The position numbers and the translations under genes are program-made. Under the pieces are notes generated by a model that had not been told where the DNA came from, searched no databases, and saw only the letters and a list, made by a program, of their open reading frames with translations. Positions 8,997-18,057 of a stretch of DNA of 64,000 nucleotides are shown here, one piece after another. Location: assembly GCF_020037125.1 (NCBI RefSeq), contig NZ_JAIQDG010000026.1, forward strand, positions 62,001-126,000. Direction: 5' to 3'. The first letter of the stretch is position 1; each line of letters opens with the position of its first letter. This DNA comes from Myxococcus sp. RHSTA-1-4 (GTDB taxonomy: Bacteria > Myxococcota > Myxococcia > Myxococcales > Myxococcaceae).

Positions 8997-9635
8997 ATGT
9001 CGATGATTCAGTTCACCCGGAACTACACGGACCGTTCGAACGACTACGGCTTCCAGTTCGAGTTCTTCTGCGACAAGTGCGGCAACGGGCACATGTCGCC
9101 GTTCATCGCGAGCAAGGTGGGCGTGGCCACGGGCCTCCTGCGCGCGGCGGGCTCCTTCTTCGGCGGCACGATTGGCCGGGCGGCGCACGCGGGCACGCAC
9201 CTGAAGGACGCGCTGCGCGGCCAGGGCTGGGATGACGCCTACGCCGAGGCGGTAGGCGAGGGGAAGAAGCACTTCAAGAACTGCACGCGGTGCGGGAAGT
9301 GGGTGTGCCCCCAGTCGTGCTGGAACGAGACGCGCGGCATGTGCGAGGCCTGCGCGCCGGACCTCGGCGAGGAAGCGGCCTCCATCCAGGCCCACGTGGC
9401 GGTGGAGCAGGCGCGGGAGAAGGCACGCAAGGTGGACCAGGTGGCGTCGCTCGACATGAAGGCGACACGCGTGGCGGCGTGCCCGCACTGCAACGCGAGG
9501 GTGGATGGAGGGAAGTTCTGCGGCGAGTGCGGCAAGCCGCTCACCGCGCAGAAGGTGGGCTGCGGCAAGTGCGGCCAGGAGATTCCGGAGCGCGCGAAGT
9601 TCTGCCCGGAGTGCGGCACGCCCCGGAGCGGGTGA
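8997..9635 (+). CDS. Double zinc-ribbon protein
   Basis: A 212-residue cytosolic protein with several metal-binding Cys pairs: CDKCGNGH near residue 23, CTRCGKWVC and CEAC near 100-118, and two C-terminal zinc ribbons, CPHCNARVDGGKFCGECG and CGKCGQEIPERAKFCPECG. An amphipathic helix lies between the two halves (about 125-155), and a Gly-rich segment at 45-60 could lie in a membrane groove. Zinc-ribbon tails of this kind usually bind nucleic acid or a protein partner. ATG 8997 is chosen; ATG 9003 is equally possible. The gene sits 84 bp after the unknown protein at 7641, so the two may work together, but nothing in the sequence names the role. Confidence 0.75.
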   Translation: MSMIQFTRNYTDRSNDYGFQFEFFCDKCGNGHMSPFIASKVGVATGLLRAAGSFFGGTIGRAAHAGTHLKDALRGQGWDDAYAEAVGEGKKHFKNCTRCGKWVCPQSCWNETRGMCEACAPDLGEEAASIQAHVAVEQAREKARKVDQVASLDMKATRVAACPHCNARVDGGKFCGECGKPLTAQKVGCGKCGQEIPERAKFCPECGTPRSG

Positions 9636-9752
9636 GAGGCACGCGCGCCGGGGAACTTGCAGTGGGTGCATGGAATCGCCCGCCAGAGCTGCCGCGAACC
9701 TGCGGACATGGCTCTCGAAGATAGGCGGCGTGGCACGTAGGCTCCAGGCACC

Positions 9753-10403
9753 ATGTCCCGGGACACGCAGGAAGACGGAGTGCGGCAAGTGTACGGGGAG
9801 ATTGCCCCGGCCTACGAGGCGCTCTTCCCGGTGTTGCACCGGTACGAGGACCGGGTGGAGCGCTTCCTCGCGGAGGCGGTGACACCCGGGTGCCGCGTGC
9901 TGGACGTGGGCTGTGGGCCGGGACTGCACACGCGAGGCCTGGAAGCGTCCGTCGCTGTGGTGGGCACGGACCTGTCCCCGGAGATGCTGGAGCTGGCGCG
10001 GCGCGCTCGGCCCGAGGGGGCGTGGCACCTGCACAGCTACCACCAGCCGATTCCCCCGGAGTGGGGGCGCTTCCACGTGGCGCTGGCGATTGGCTGCCTC
10101 GACTTCTGCGAGGATCTGCCGCGGGTGCTCGGTCATCTCTCCGCGGCGCTGGAGCCGGGTGGACGGCTGCTCTTCACGGTGCTGGAGCGGCGGCCCGGGC
10201 TCGAAGGCCATGAGTCCCCCACGCGAGAGGTGCAGACGGCAGGCCCGGCCGTGACACTGCACCTGTACTCCTTCGAGGAGACGGCCCGCGCGGTGACGGG
10301 CGCGGGCCTGCTGCCCCGTGCGTATGTGCACGCGCCCGGCTGGGTCCACCTCACGGAGCAGCGGACCATGTGGTTCGGCTGGTGGGACGTGGAGCGGCGG
10401 TAG
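9753..10403 (+). CDS. Class I SAM-dependent methyltransferase
   Basis: A 216-residue methyltransferase of the Rossmann type. Motif I is VLDVGCGPGLHTRGLE (residues about 49-64), which binds S-adenosylmethionine; the acidic residue of motif II is in VVGTDLSPEMLELARRA. The body continues with LEPGGRLLFTVLERR (motif of the fifth strand). The N-terminus VRQVYGEIAPAYEALFP resembles UbiE/tellurite-type small methyltransferases (YDxIAxxYD). The substrate cannot be told. It is a single gene, 117 bp after the zinc-ribbon gene and 122 bp before the propeller lipoprotein. Confidence 0.85.
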   Translation: MSRDTQEDGVRQVYGEIAPAYEALFPVLHRYEDRVERFLAEAVTPGCRVLDVGCGPGLHTRGLEASVAVVGTDLSPEMLELARRARPEGAWHLHSYHQPIPPEWGRFHVALAIGCLDFCEDLPRVLGHLSAALEPGGRLLFTVLERRPGLEGHESPTREVQTAGPAVTLHLYSFEETARAVTGAGLLPRAYVHAPGWVHLTEQRTMWFGWWDVERR

Positions 10404-10525
10404 GCCCCGGCTCGCGCCAGAAATTCCAGTTCCCATTTTCCGCCCCTTCGCCGGTCTCACTCACAGACACTTCCGGAAGCGCGGCCCGCAAGGCCCTCGC
10501 CAGCGGATGAACAGGAGTCAGGGAC

Positions 10526-11845
10526 ATGGGGACGAAGGAACGACAACGCCGGGGAAGCAGCACCGCGGCGCTGCTGCTGGGGCTCGTGGCCTGTGGTGCG
10601 CCGCCGCCACCAGATACCGCGAACGGATGCACCGTACCGGAGTGGGAGGTCCTCCAGCTGGGCACGCCCGGGGAGGACGAGGCCGCCGCGCTCGCGGTGG
10701 ACGAAGCATGCCATGTCTTCTTCGCGGCCACCTCGAATGGGGCCTGGGGAACGGAGGGCACCGCCGGGAGCTCGGATGCCCTGCTCGGCCGGCTGGAGCC
10801 GGATGGGCGCCTCGCGTGGACGGCCGCGCTCGGCTCGCCCGCGTGGGATGGAGCGAATGACCTGGCTTTGACGCCTGATGGAGACTTGCTGCTGCTGGGC
10901 ACCACCCAGGGCGCGATGCCGGGCGCGGCGCACCTCGGAGAGACGGACCTCTTCGTCGCCCGCTACGGAGTGGATGGCACACGGCGCTGGATGAAGCAGC
11001 GGGGCTCCGCGGAGCCGGAGATGGCGAGCCGCCTCGCGCTCACCCCGGAAGGAGTCTGGACGGTGGGCAGCACGCAGGAGGCGCCCGAGCGCGGCTGGGA
11101 GGTAATGATTGAGCGGCTGTCCCTGGAGGACGGCCAGGTCCGGCGGCGCCACACCTTCGGCGCGGACGGAGAGCGCTACGACGGTGAGGTGGGCCACGCG
11201 GCCGCGCGCGCCCCGGACGGTGGGCTGTACGTCGTGGGCACCACGCTGGGGCCGCTCGCCGGCACGCCACAAGGAGGCTTCGACCTCTTCCTCGTGCGGC
11301 TCGGCCCCGAGGGAGAACGCCGGTGGGCGCGACAACGAGGCACGCCCGACACGGATGCCGTCTTCGACGTGGCCGTGGACAGCCATGGAGACGTGGTGGT
11401 GCTCGCCATGTCCTACTCGGACCTCATCACGGGGAGCTTGGAGAATGACGGGCGGCAGTCTCCCTTCCTCCTGAAGTTCGACGCGGACGGAGCGCTGAAG
11501 TGGATGCGGCGGCTCGGTGCGGCGGAGGACTTCAGCCGCGCACGGAGCATGACGCTGGACGCGGAGGGCCACGTGTACGTGGCGGGCGTCACCACCGCGG
11601 CGCTGGACGGGCCCGGCCAGGGAGGGCGTGATGCATTCGTTGCGCGCTACACGCCGGACGGAGAGCGCGTGTGGGTGCGCCAGCTCGGCTCGCCCGCGGA
11701 CGATGAGGTGCAAGACGTGGCGCTGTCTCCGCGCGGCGACGTGCTGGTGATGGGAACGACCCACGGCGAAATACCGGGTGGAGGCGGGGCGCACGGAGGG
11801 CGGGACCTCTTCCTCGCGCGGTGGCGCGCGGATGGGAGCCGCTGA
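10526..11845 (+). CDS. SBBP-repeat beta-propeller lipoprotein
   Basis: A 439-residue predicted lipoprotein. The signal peptide ends LLGLVACGAPP with the lipid Cys near residue 23. The rest is about seven repeats of the SBBP/beta-propeller type, each with a DxxxALAxxxxGDLLLLGTT-like strand, a small Gly-rich turn and DLFVARYxxDGxRRW. Such proteins form propellers of unknown ligand and are common on myxobacterial surfaces. A ribosome site (CAGGAGTCAGGGAC) precedes ATG 10526. No partner gene is evident. Confidence in the fold is good; the role is unknown. Confidence 0.85.
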   Translation: MGTKERQRRGSSTAALLLGLVACGAPPPPDTANGCTVPEWEVLQLGTPGEDEAAALAVDEACHVFFAATSNGAWGTEGTAGSSDALLGRLEPDGRLAWTAALGSPAWDGANDLALTPDGDLLLLGTTQGAMPGAAHLGETDLFVARYGVDGTRRWMKQRGSAEPEMASRLALTPEGVWTVGSTQEAPERGWEVMIERLSLEDGQVRRRHTFGADGERYDGEVGHAAARAPDGGLYVVGTTLGPLAGTPQGGFDLFLVRLGPEGERRWARQRGTPDTDAVFDVAVDSHGDVVVLAMSYSDLITGSLENDGRQSPFLLKFDADGALKWMRRLGAAEDFSRARSMTLDAEGHVYVAGVTTAALDGPGQGGRDAFVARYTPDGERVWVRQLGSPADDEVQDVALSPRGDVLVMGTTHGEIPGGGGAHGGRDLFLARWRADGSR

Positions 11846-11958
11846 GTGGCGAGCAGCCCGGCCCCCGAGGTGTCAGCGCCTCGAATGTGAGTCTTTCATG
11901 CCGGCTCCATGATGACTCCATGAAGATGTGCTGGCGTTGCGCTGGATAGCGTGGCGCC

Positions 11959-14160
11959 ATGCTCCTCTTCGGACTCGGAGTGGTGGCGACGAGCCTCGTC
12001 CACGCCACCACGGAAGCGCCCATCACCGCCGTCACCGTCTACAGCGACCGGGCCCGCGTGGTGCGGACCGCCACCCTCGGCGTCTCCGGCACCCAGCGCG
12101 TGGAACTGCCCCGGCTGCCGGACTTCGTGGACCCGGAGTCCATCCGCGTCGAGGCCCAGGGCGCCGAGGTCGCCTCCGTGGACGTGCGCCCCGCCAGCGC
12201 CCCACCCTTCCCCCAGCAGGAGGCGCGAAAGCTGCTCGACACGCTGGACCGGCTGGATGACACCATCACCCGCGTGGGCGCGGAGCGCGCGGCCCATGAG
12301 GCCCAGCTCGCCGCGCTTCGCCGGGTGCAGCCGGTGGTGCCGCGAGGTGACGACGACCTCGCCTCTCGGGTGCCGGCGATGGCGCCCCTCGCCCCCGCGA
12401 CGTGGGGCACCTCCGCGGCCTTCCTCGTCGACACCGCCGCGAAGCTGGAGGCGCGCATCCGCGCGCTGGCGGACCAGTCCGAATCCCTGCGGACGGAGCG
12501 CTCGAAGCGCCTCGAAGAGGCGGGCCAGCTCGGAGCGCGGCCCCGGAAGCCCGGCATCGAGGTGGCCGTCACCCTCGCCGGCACCGGGCAGGCGAAGGTG
12601 CAGCTCTCCTATCTCGTTCCCCAGCACGTCCGCTGGTACCCGCGCTACGAGCTCCAGCTCATCCCGGAGCAGCAGCGCGTGCAGGTGGCCTTCTCCGGCC
12701 GCGTCAGCCAGGAAACGGGCGAGGACTGGGAGGGCGCGAAGCTCACGCTCAGCACCGCCCTGCCCTCCACCGCCACCGCGCTGCCCCGGCTCGCCACGTG
12801 GAAGATTGGCACCACCGAGCGCTTCATCCCCACGCCCAAGGCACGGGAGGAGACCGCCAGCCCGCCCCCGCCCCTGCCGAATCGTATTCCCGAGCCGGAC
12901 CTGGAGCTCGAGCTGCGAAGGCAGCTCCTGGCCCGCGCGGGCAGGCCCGATGAAGAGCCGGAGACGGTGGCCGCCAGCCCTCCGGCCCCCGCCCAGGCAC
13001 CGGCCGACCTGCCCAACGCTCCGGGCAACATCATCGGCACCGTCATCGACGCCCAGAGCCGGCAGGTCGCGCCCGATGTCGTCGTCACGGCAACGTCCCC
13101 CTCGTACAGTGGAGAGCACGTCGTCGTCACGGATGAGCAAGGCAACTACCGCATCCCCAACCTCCCCTCCGGCGTCTACACCCTGAGGTTCGAGAAGGAG
13201 GAGTTCAGGCCCTACGCCCGCGCCGACGTCCGGCTTCGCGCCAACCGCACCATCCGGGTGAACGTGGAGCTGCTCCCCGAGAGCCTCGGTGAGGTCATCG
13301 AAATCACGGGGCGTGCGCCCACCCTCGACGTCGGCTCCACCACCACGGGGGTGCCCGTCGACCAGGAGTTCACCCGGAGAATCGCCGTCTCCCGGCCCGG
13401 TGCCAGGGGCGGCTCGAGCACGAGCTTCGAAAGCGGGACCCTGCCCTCGGGCGCCCTGGAGGTGCAGACCTCCGTGGGCCTGGCGCCGCCCGCGGGCTGG
13501 AGCCCTCCGAGACTGGACCCGCGCTCGCCGGCCGCGCTCGCCGGAGGCTACGACCTGGCCTTCACCGCGCCGCGTCCGGAGACGGTGCGCAGCGGCCAGG
13601 GCGAGCGCACCATTCCCCTGCGCATCGAGTCCTGGCCCGTGCAGGTCGAGCGTCAGGTCTTCCCCGCCCTCGCGCCGGACGCCTACCTCGTCGCCCAGCT
13701 CAAGAGCCCCTCTCGAAGCGTGCTGCCCGGCGGCGAGGCCTCCCTCTTCGTCGGCGCCGACCCCGCCGGCTCCGCCGCGTTGGAGCTCGTCGTCCCCGGC
13801 GAGCCCTTCACCCTGCCGCTCGGCGTGGACCGCTCCGTGCGCGCCGCCCGCAACATCCGGCTCGTGCAGTCCAGGGAGGGCCTCCTCTCCAAGGACGACG
13901 TCAACACGTACGAAGTCACGCTGGAGGTGCCCAACCCGTACAACTTCCCCCTGCCGGTGCGCGTGGTGGACCAGTGGCCCCTCAACAAGGACGGCAAGGT
14001 GGAGGTGAAGCTGGTGCGCACCACGCCCGCCGCTCGCCAGGACGAGAAGACCGGCGAGCTGAGCTGGGACCTGGTGGTGCCGCCCTCCAGCAAGAAGACC
14101 GTCTCCTTCGAATACACCCTGCGCCGTCCCCTGGACTGGCGCCTGTACCAGAGCCCGTGA
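11959..14160 (+). CDS. MuiA-family (DUF4139) protein with a grafted TonB-receptor-like N-terminal module
   Basis: A 733-residue exported protein of the mucoidy-inhibitor MuiA family. Residues about 1-20 are a signal peptide. The DUF4140-type N-terminal domain follows (ITAVTVYSDRARVVRTATL), then a coiled-coil helix pair, then the DUF4139 beta domain (QVAFSGRVSQETGEDWEGAKL). The domain is interrupted at residues about 352-495 by a carboxypeptidase-regulatory-like module (GTVIDAQSRQVAPDVVV; GNYRIPNLPSGVYTLRF), followed by ITGRAPTLDVGSTTTGVPVDQEFTRR-like sequence, the start of an Oar-type TonB-dependent receptor plug. DUF4139 then resumes to the end. It lies 10 bp before a second MuiA-type gene, so the two are co-expressed. 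The role of the family is unclear. Confidence 0.85.
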   Translation: MLLFGLGVVATSLVHATTEAPITAVTVYSDRARVVRTATLGVSGTQRVELPRLPDFVDPESIRVEAQGAEVASVDVRPASAPPFPQQEARKLLDTLDRLDDTITRVGAERAAHEAQLAALRRVQPVVPRGDDDLASRVPAMAPLAPATWGTSAAFLVDTAAKLEARIRALADQSESLRTERSKRLEEAGQLGARPRKPGIEVAVTLAGTGQAKVQLSYLVPQHVRWYPRYELQLIPEQQRVQVAFSGRVSQETGEDWEGAKLTLSTALPSTATALPRLATWKIGTTERFIPTPKAREETASPPPPLPNRIPEPDLELELRRQLLARAGRPDEEPETVAASPPAPAQAPADLPNAPGNIIGTVIDAQSRQVAPDVVVTATSPSYSGEHVVVTDEQGNYRIPNLPSGVYTLRFEKEEFRPYARADVRLRANRTIRVNVELLPESLGEVIEITGRAPTLDVGSTTTGVPVDQEFTRRIAVSRPGARGGSSTSFESGTLPSGALEVQTSVGLAPPAGWSPPRLDPRSPAALAGGYDLAFTAPRPETVRSGQGERTIPLRIESWPVQVERQVFPALAPDAYLVAQLKSPSRSVLPGGEASLFVGADPAGSAALELVVPGEPFTLPLGVDRSVRAARNIRLVQSREGLLSKDDVNTYEVTLEVPNPYNFPLPVRVVDQWPLNKDGKVEVKLVRTTPAARQDEKTGELSWDLVVPPSSKKTVSFEYTLRRPLDWRLYQSP

Positions 14161-14170
14161 GGACGCTCCC

Positions 14171-15736
14171 ATGTACCTGCTCCCGCTGACCCTCGTGGCG
14201 CTCGCCACCACGTCCCAGGTCTCCTCCGTCGTCATCTACCCGGACCGCGCGCAGGTGACTCGCGCGCGGACGGTGACGTGCACCCACGCCACCACCGCCG
14301 TCTTCGAGCACCTGCCCCCGGCCGCGTCCCGGGAGAGCTTCCGCGCCCGCGCCACCGGCGCCACTCTGGAGGGCCTCACCGCGGAGACCCGGACGCGCGA
14401 GCAGGAACTGGCGCCCGAGCTCGCGAAGTGGGAAGCGCGTGCCGTCGAGCTGGACCGCGAGCTGGTCACCCTGGACGCCGCGGCCCGGCAGGCGAAGGAC
14501 CTGGACCGGCTGTCGCAGGGCTTCACCGAGGTGGCCGTGGCCCGCGTCACCCACGAGCTCACCGCGTCGAAGGCGGACACGCGCACCTGGGCCTCGGCCT
14601 TCGACTCGGCGCTGGCGGTGCGCCTGCGCGCGGTGAAGGAGGCGCGGGATGTCGCGGAGAAGCAGCGCGCGGTGGAGCAGCGACAGGCCGAGGCGGAAGC
14701 GGAGCTGGCGCGCCTGAAGACGCTCGCCGCGCGAAGCGAGCAGCACGTGGAGGTACGCCTGTCCTGCCCCGAGGGCTCGCAGGTCCGCGTGGAGCTGACG
14801 TACCTGGTGGGCGGCACGTCCTGGGTGCCGCTCTACGAGGCGCGGGAGGAGGAAGCCTCGGGCGTCGTGGAGCTGACGACCCTGGCCACGGTGCGCCAGG
14901 AGACGGGCGAGGACTGGGCGGGGGCGAAGCTATTCCTCTCCACCGCGCAGCCTCGGCAGGACGCCACGCCGCCCGAGGTGACGCCGCTCCATGTCTCCGC
15001 CGTGCAGAAGCCGAAGGAGCGCAAGGTGCTGGTGCGGCGCGAGGAGCAGCACGCGCACGCCGAGGCCGGCGCCGGGGCGGAGGACGCGGAGGGCCAGGGC
15101 CTGCGCGTCTCGGCCCAGGGGCTGTCCGTGCAGTGGGAGGCCCAGGAGGCGACGCGGGTGCCTGGGGACGGCAGCGCGGTGCGGGTGCGCCTGGGCCGCC
15201 ACCGCCTCAAGGCGAACCTCTCCTGGCGCACGGTGCCCAAGCTGCACCCGGTGGTCTTCCGCGTGGCGCGCCTGGCCAACACCACGCCCTTCCCGCTGCT
15301 GCCGGGCCCGGTCAGCCTCTTCCGGGACACGGGCTTCCTGGGGCACCAGCAACTGGGACGCGTGGCGAAGGGTGCGCCCTTCGAGCTCACCTTCGGGCTG
15401 GAGGAGGGGCTGCGCGTGAAGCGCACCGTGGTGGAGGAGGTGCAGCGTCCCAAGGGACTCTTCGGCGGCAAGCAGCGCTTCCGCTACGCCTACCGCTTCC
15501 AGCTCACCAACCTCCGCGAGCGTCCCGAGACGGTGGAGCTGTCCGAGCACATCCCCGTCTCCGAGCTGGAGGACGTGAAGGTGGAGCTGGAGCCGGAGTC
15601 CACGGCCGGGTACACGCTCGCGGCGGAGGACGGCATCGCCACGTGGAAGGTGAAGCTGGCTCCGGGGCAGGAGCGCACCGTGGACCTCCTCTTCCACGTG
15701 GACGCGCCCTCCAGCTACGACACCGGCGGGCTGTAG
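14171..15736 (+). CDS. MuiA-family (DUF4139) protein
   Basis: A 521-residue exported protein, the second of a tandem pair. Signal peptide about 1-16; DUF4140-like start SSVVIYPDRAQVTRARTV; a long charged coiled-coil region (residues about 75-185); then the DUF4139 beta domain with VRVELTYLVGGTSWVPLYEAR and TVRQETGEDWAGAKLFLSTA, the latter matching the same block in the upstream gene. Unlike its neighbour it has no inserted module and is of ordinary family length. The start codon is 10 bp past the upstream stop, so the two are one operon, ended by the hairpin at 15747. The pair may form a hetero-oligomer; that is inference. Confidence 0.87.
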   Translation: MYLLPLTLVALATTSQVSSVVIYPDRAQVTRARTVTCTHATTAVFEHLPPAASRESFRARATGATLEGLTAETRTREQELAPELAKWEARAVELDRELVTLDAAARQAKDLDRLSQGFTEVAVARVTHELTASKADTRTWASAFDSALAVRLRAVKEARDVAEKQRAVEQRQAEAEAELARLKTLAARSEQHVEVRLSCPEGSQVRVELTYLVGGTSWVPLYEAREEEASGVVELTTLATVRQETGEDWAGAKLFLSTAQPRQDATPPEVTPLHVSAVQKPKERKVLVRREEQHAHAEAGAGAEDAEGQGLRVSAQGLSVQWEAQEATRVPGDGSAVRVRLGRHRLKANLSWRTVPKLHPVVFRVARLANTTPFPLLPGPVSLFRDTGFLGHQQLGRVAKGAPFELTFGLEEGLRVKRTVVEEVQRPKGLFGGKQRFRYAYRFQLTNLRERPETVELSEHIPVSELEDVKVELEPESTAGYTLAAEDGIATWKVKLAPGQERTVDLLFHVDAPSSYDTGGL

Positions 15737-15746
15737 GTGCGTGGTG

Positions 15747-15775
15747 CCTCGGAGCCACGGGGTGTGGCTCCGAGG
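15747..15775 (+). terminator. Terminator hairpin after the MuiA pair
   Basis: A perfect 12-bp stem, CCTCGGAGCCAC with GTGGCTCCGAGG around GGGGT, 10 bp past the stop. No T-run follows. Confidence 0.65.
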
Positions 15776-15900
15776 CCACGCCGGGTGGCTGCGCTCACGG
15801 CGACGCCCGGCCTTGCATGATGGGCCTGAGCGCGCATGTGGCTTGCATCCGGGCGCGCTCTCAACGAGACGCGCGCTTGCGCCCCCAACCAAGGCCCCCA

Positions 15901-16644
15901 ATGAACATCCCATCCCTCCGCCTCTGCATCGTGCTCCTGCTCGGCACCGCGTGTGCTTCCACTCCGGAGCGCGCCGCGCTGGACGACGGCCCGAGCGAGT
16001 ACACGGTGGCGGAAGACATCCACGTGCGCCGGCTCGCGCCCGGCGTCTGGCTCCACACGACGTTGGCGGGAGAGGACTTTGACCGCTACCCCGCCAATGG
16101 GCTGCTCATCGAGGACGGCGGGGAGACGCTGCTCGTGGACACGGGGTGGAATGCGCGGCACGCGGAGCAGTTGGTGGCGTGGGCCCGGGACACCCTGCAC
16201 CGCCCGGTGCGCGCGGCCGTGGTGACACATTTCCATGAGGACCGGACCGGCGGCGTGCCCGCGCTCGTGGCGAAGGGACTTCCTGTGTACGGGCTGGAGG
16301 ACACCGCGAGGCTCGCGAAGGAGCGAGGCCTGCCCGTGCCTCCGCGCACCTTCTCCCAGGAGCAGGCGTTGGGGCCCCTGGAGCTCTTCTTCCCCGGCGC
16401 GGGCCACGCGAGAGACAACATCGTGGTGTTCCACCCGGGGAGCGGCGTGCTCTTCGGTGGCTGCTTCGTGAAGGATGGCGCCGCGAAGGACCTGGGCAAC
16501 GTGGCGGACGCGGCCGTGTCGGCCTGGCCCGCCAGCCTGGAGCGCACGCGAGAGCGCTTCCCGGGCCTCCAGGTGGTGGTGCCCGGCCACGGTGCGCCCG
16601 GCGGTCCGGAGCTCCTCGGCCACACCGAGGAATTGCTTCGCTGA
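15901..16644 (+). CDS. Subclass B1 metallo-beta-lactamase, predicted lipoprotein
   Basis: A 247-residue member of the metallo-beta-lactamase fold with the full zinc-ligand set of subclass B1: His110, His112 and Asp114 in THFHEDRTGG; His169 in GAGHARDN; Cys188 in GGCFVKD; His230 in VPGHG. Lys191 and the Asn200 of LGN match the substrate-binding residues of B1 enzymes, so hydrolysis of penicillins, cephalosporins and carbapenems is likely. The N-terminus ends LLLGTAC with Cys18 as a possible lipid site, which would anchor the enzyme to the outer membrane as in NDM-type enzymes. It is a single gene with its own leader. A non-lactamase hydrolase role cannot be excluded, but Cys188 makes B1 the best call. 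Confidence 0.88.
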   Translation: MNIPSLRLCIVLLLGTACASTPERAALDDGPSEYTVAEDIHVRRLAPGVWLHTTLAGEDFDRYPANGLLIEDGGETLLVDTGWNARHAEQLVAWARDTLHRPVRAAVVTHFHEDRTGGVPALVAKGLPVYGLEDTARLAKERGLPVPPRTFSQEQALGPLELFFPGAGHARDNIVVFHPGSGVLFGGCFVKDGAAKDLGNVADAAVSAWPASLERTRERFPGLQVVVPGHGAPGGPELLGHTEELLR

Positions 16645-16977
16645 AGTCCTCCACGAGTTCTCCACCGTGGGTGCCCGGCGCGTCTCACTTCCGCGCCGGG
16701 TCGTCACCCGTGGAAACGTGGACGCAGGGGGAGCGCAACCGCGTGGCCATGGCGTGGAAGCACGGGTCTCGTGCGCCGCGTGGGCAGCGGCGAGCGTTGA
16801 GCAGCGCACGCGAGATGGGCCGCTCCGTGCTCGCCTGTCTGCCCTCTTCCGTCTGCCCATGGACATCCCGGACCTCCCGCGCGGCCCGGTTGAATGGGCT
16901 GCCCATTCCATCGTTCCTACCCTGCGCGCACGGAGCGCGGGCCGGACGACGGCCATGGTTGGGGATGGAGGGGAGAC
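16645..16977. other. 333-bp gap: terminator hairpin and leader
   Basis: No gene seen. The stretch holds the hairpin at 16674-16700 and the leader of the lipoprotein gene at 16978, whose ribosome site GGAGGGGAGAC is strong. Confidence 0.5.
16674..16700 (+). terminator. Terminator-like hairpin after the metallo-beta-lactamase gene
   Basis: A 9-bp stem, CCCGGCGCG with CGCGCCGGG around a 9-nt loop, 29 bp past the stop. No T-run. Confidence 0.55.
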
Positions 16978-17970
16978 ATGAAGCGGATGGCGGCGGTGGT
17001 GGTGCTCGCGATGACGGTGAGCGGTTGCACGGCGTCGAGGATGGAGCAGCGGAACGGCTGCTGGGTGCGGCAGGTCCGCAGCTTCCCATCCAAGCTCAAG
17101 GAGGAGATTGGTCCCTGTGCACGGCCGACGCCGGTCTGGTCCGAGGACCGGCTGACGCGGCTGGTGCAGGAGTGCGTGATGCACGCGGACTACCGCTGGC
17201 AGAGCAGCGCGCTGGTGGCGTGGAACCGGGGTGACCCGCTGCCGGAGCGCGAGCCGGAGGAGAAGGTGCTCGCGGCGTGCATGGCGCGGGCGGAGACGGT
17301 GCTGAACGCGGAGAAGAGCGCGGTGGAGCAGCGCCTGAGCGAGGTCTCCCAGGAGCGGGACACGCTCAAGGCCCACCTGGAGAAGGAGCGCGGCGCGTAT
17401 CAGGCGAGCATCGAGAAGGTGCGCGCCCAGCACGATGCCAGCATGGAGCAGGCGCAAGCGCGGCATGACGCGCACATGTCGCGGGCGCGGGACCAGATGC
17501 ACGAGAGCAACAACCGCCTGACGGAGGTGCTGGGCGAGGCGGCGAAGAAGCCTGCGCCCGCGGCCATCGCGACGGCGACCTCTTCGTCCACGAGTGAGGG
17601 CAAGGCGAACACGCAGAGCGACTCGCTGGCTCGGGGCGACTCGACGTCGCGAGGAGATTCGACGTCGCGAGGGGATTCCTCGTCGCGGAGGGACTCGACG
17701 TCCCGGGGTCCACGCGTGGCGAAGCCGACGTCCGGCGAGCCGCTGCCCATGTGCCCGCCTCGTCTGGCGGCGAAGCAGGTGCGGGTGGACCTGAGCCAGA
17801 AGGAGCCGGCCAGCACGGAGGAGCCCACGGCGTGCAAGCCGCCCGAGCCCTCCGAGTCGTTCCAGCCGGACCCGGCTGTGCAGCCCGTCCTCACGACGCC
17901 GCCCGAGCAGACCGCGAAGGCGCCGACGCCGCTCGAGCCCGAGGGCGAACAGCCCGACGCGGCGAAGTAG
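16978..17970 (+). CDS. Coiled-coil lipoprotein with Ser/Arg/Gly/Asp repeats
   Basis: A 330-residue predicted lipoprotein. MKRMAAVVVLAMTVSGC puts the lipid Cys at residue 17. A globular part with several Cys follows (to about residue 100), then a charged coiled coil (EKSAVEQRLSEVSQERDTLK and on, about 105-190), then repeats of DSTSRG (five imperfect copies, about 215-240), and a Pro/Glu-rich tail. The layout is that of a periplasmic tether. ATG 16978 is set by GGAGGGGAGAC. Function is unknown; no partner gene adjoins it, and the next genes are convergent. Confidence 0.78.
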   Translation: MKRMAAVVVLAMTVSGCTASRMEQRNGCWVRQVRSFPSKLKEEIGPCARPTPVWSEDRLTRLVQECVMHADYRWQSSALVAWNRGDPLPEREPEEKVLAACMARAETVLNAEKSAVEQRLSEVSQERDTLKAHLEKERGAYQASIEKVRAQHDASMEQAQARHDAHMSRARDQMHESNNRLTEVLGEAAKKPAPAAIATATSSSTSEGKANTQSDSLARGDSTSRGDSTSRGDSSSRRDSTSRGPRVAKPTSGEPLPMCPPRLAAKQVRVDLSQKEPASTEEPTACKPPEPSESFQPDPAVQPVLTTPPEQTAKAPTPLEPEGEQPDAAK

Positions 17971-18004
17971 GCACAGGCGATACGGACTCACGTGAGAAGA
18001 CAGC

Positions 18005-18031
18005 CCTCCTCATCGAACGTGGGTGAGGAGG
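18005..18031. terminator. Hairpin between convergent genes
   Basis: An 8-bp stem, CCTCCTCA with TGAGGAGG around 11 nt, placed between the convergent lipoprotein gene and the immunity-like gene. It could serve both directions. Confidence 0.5.
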
Positions 18032-18057
18032 ACCACGCGCGTGTGGCGCCGCGCACT

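Noticed and set aside
17640-17710. A recombination repeat array (DSTSRG units)
   Set aside because: The units are imperfect at DNA level and read as a normal low-complexity linker of the lipoprotein.
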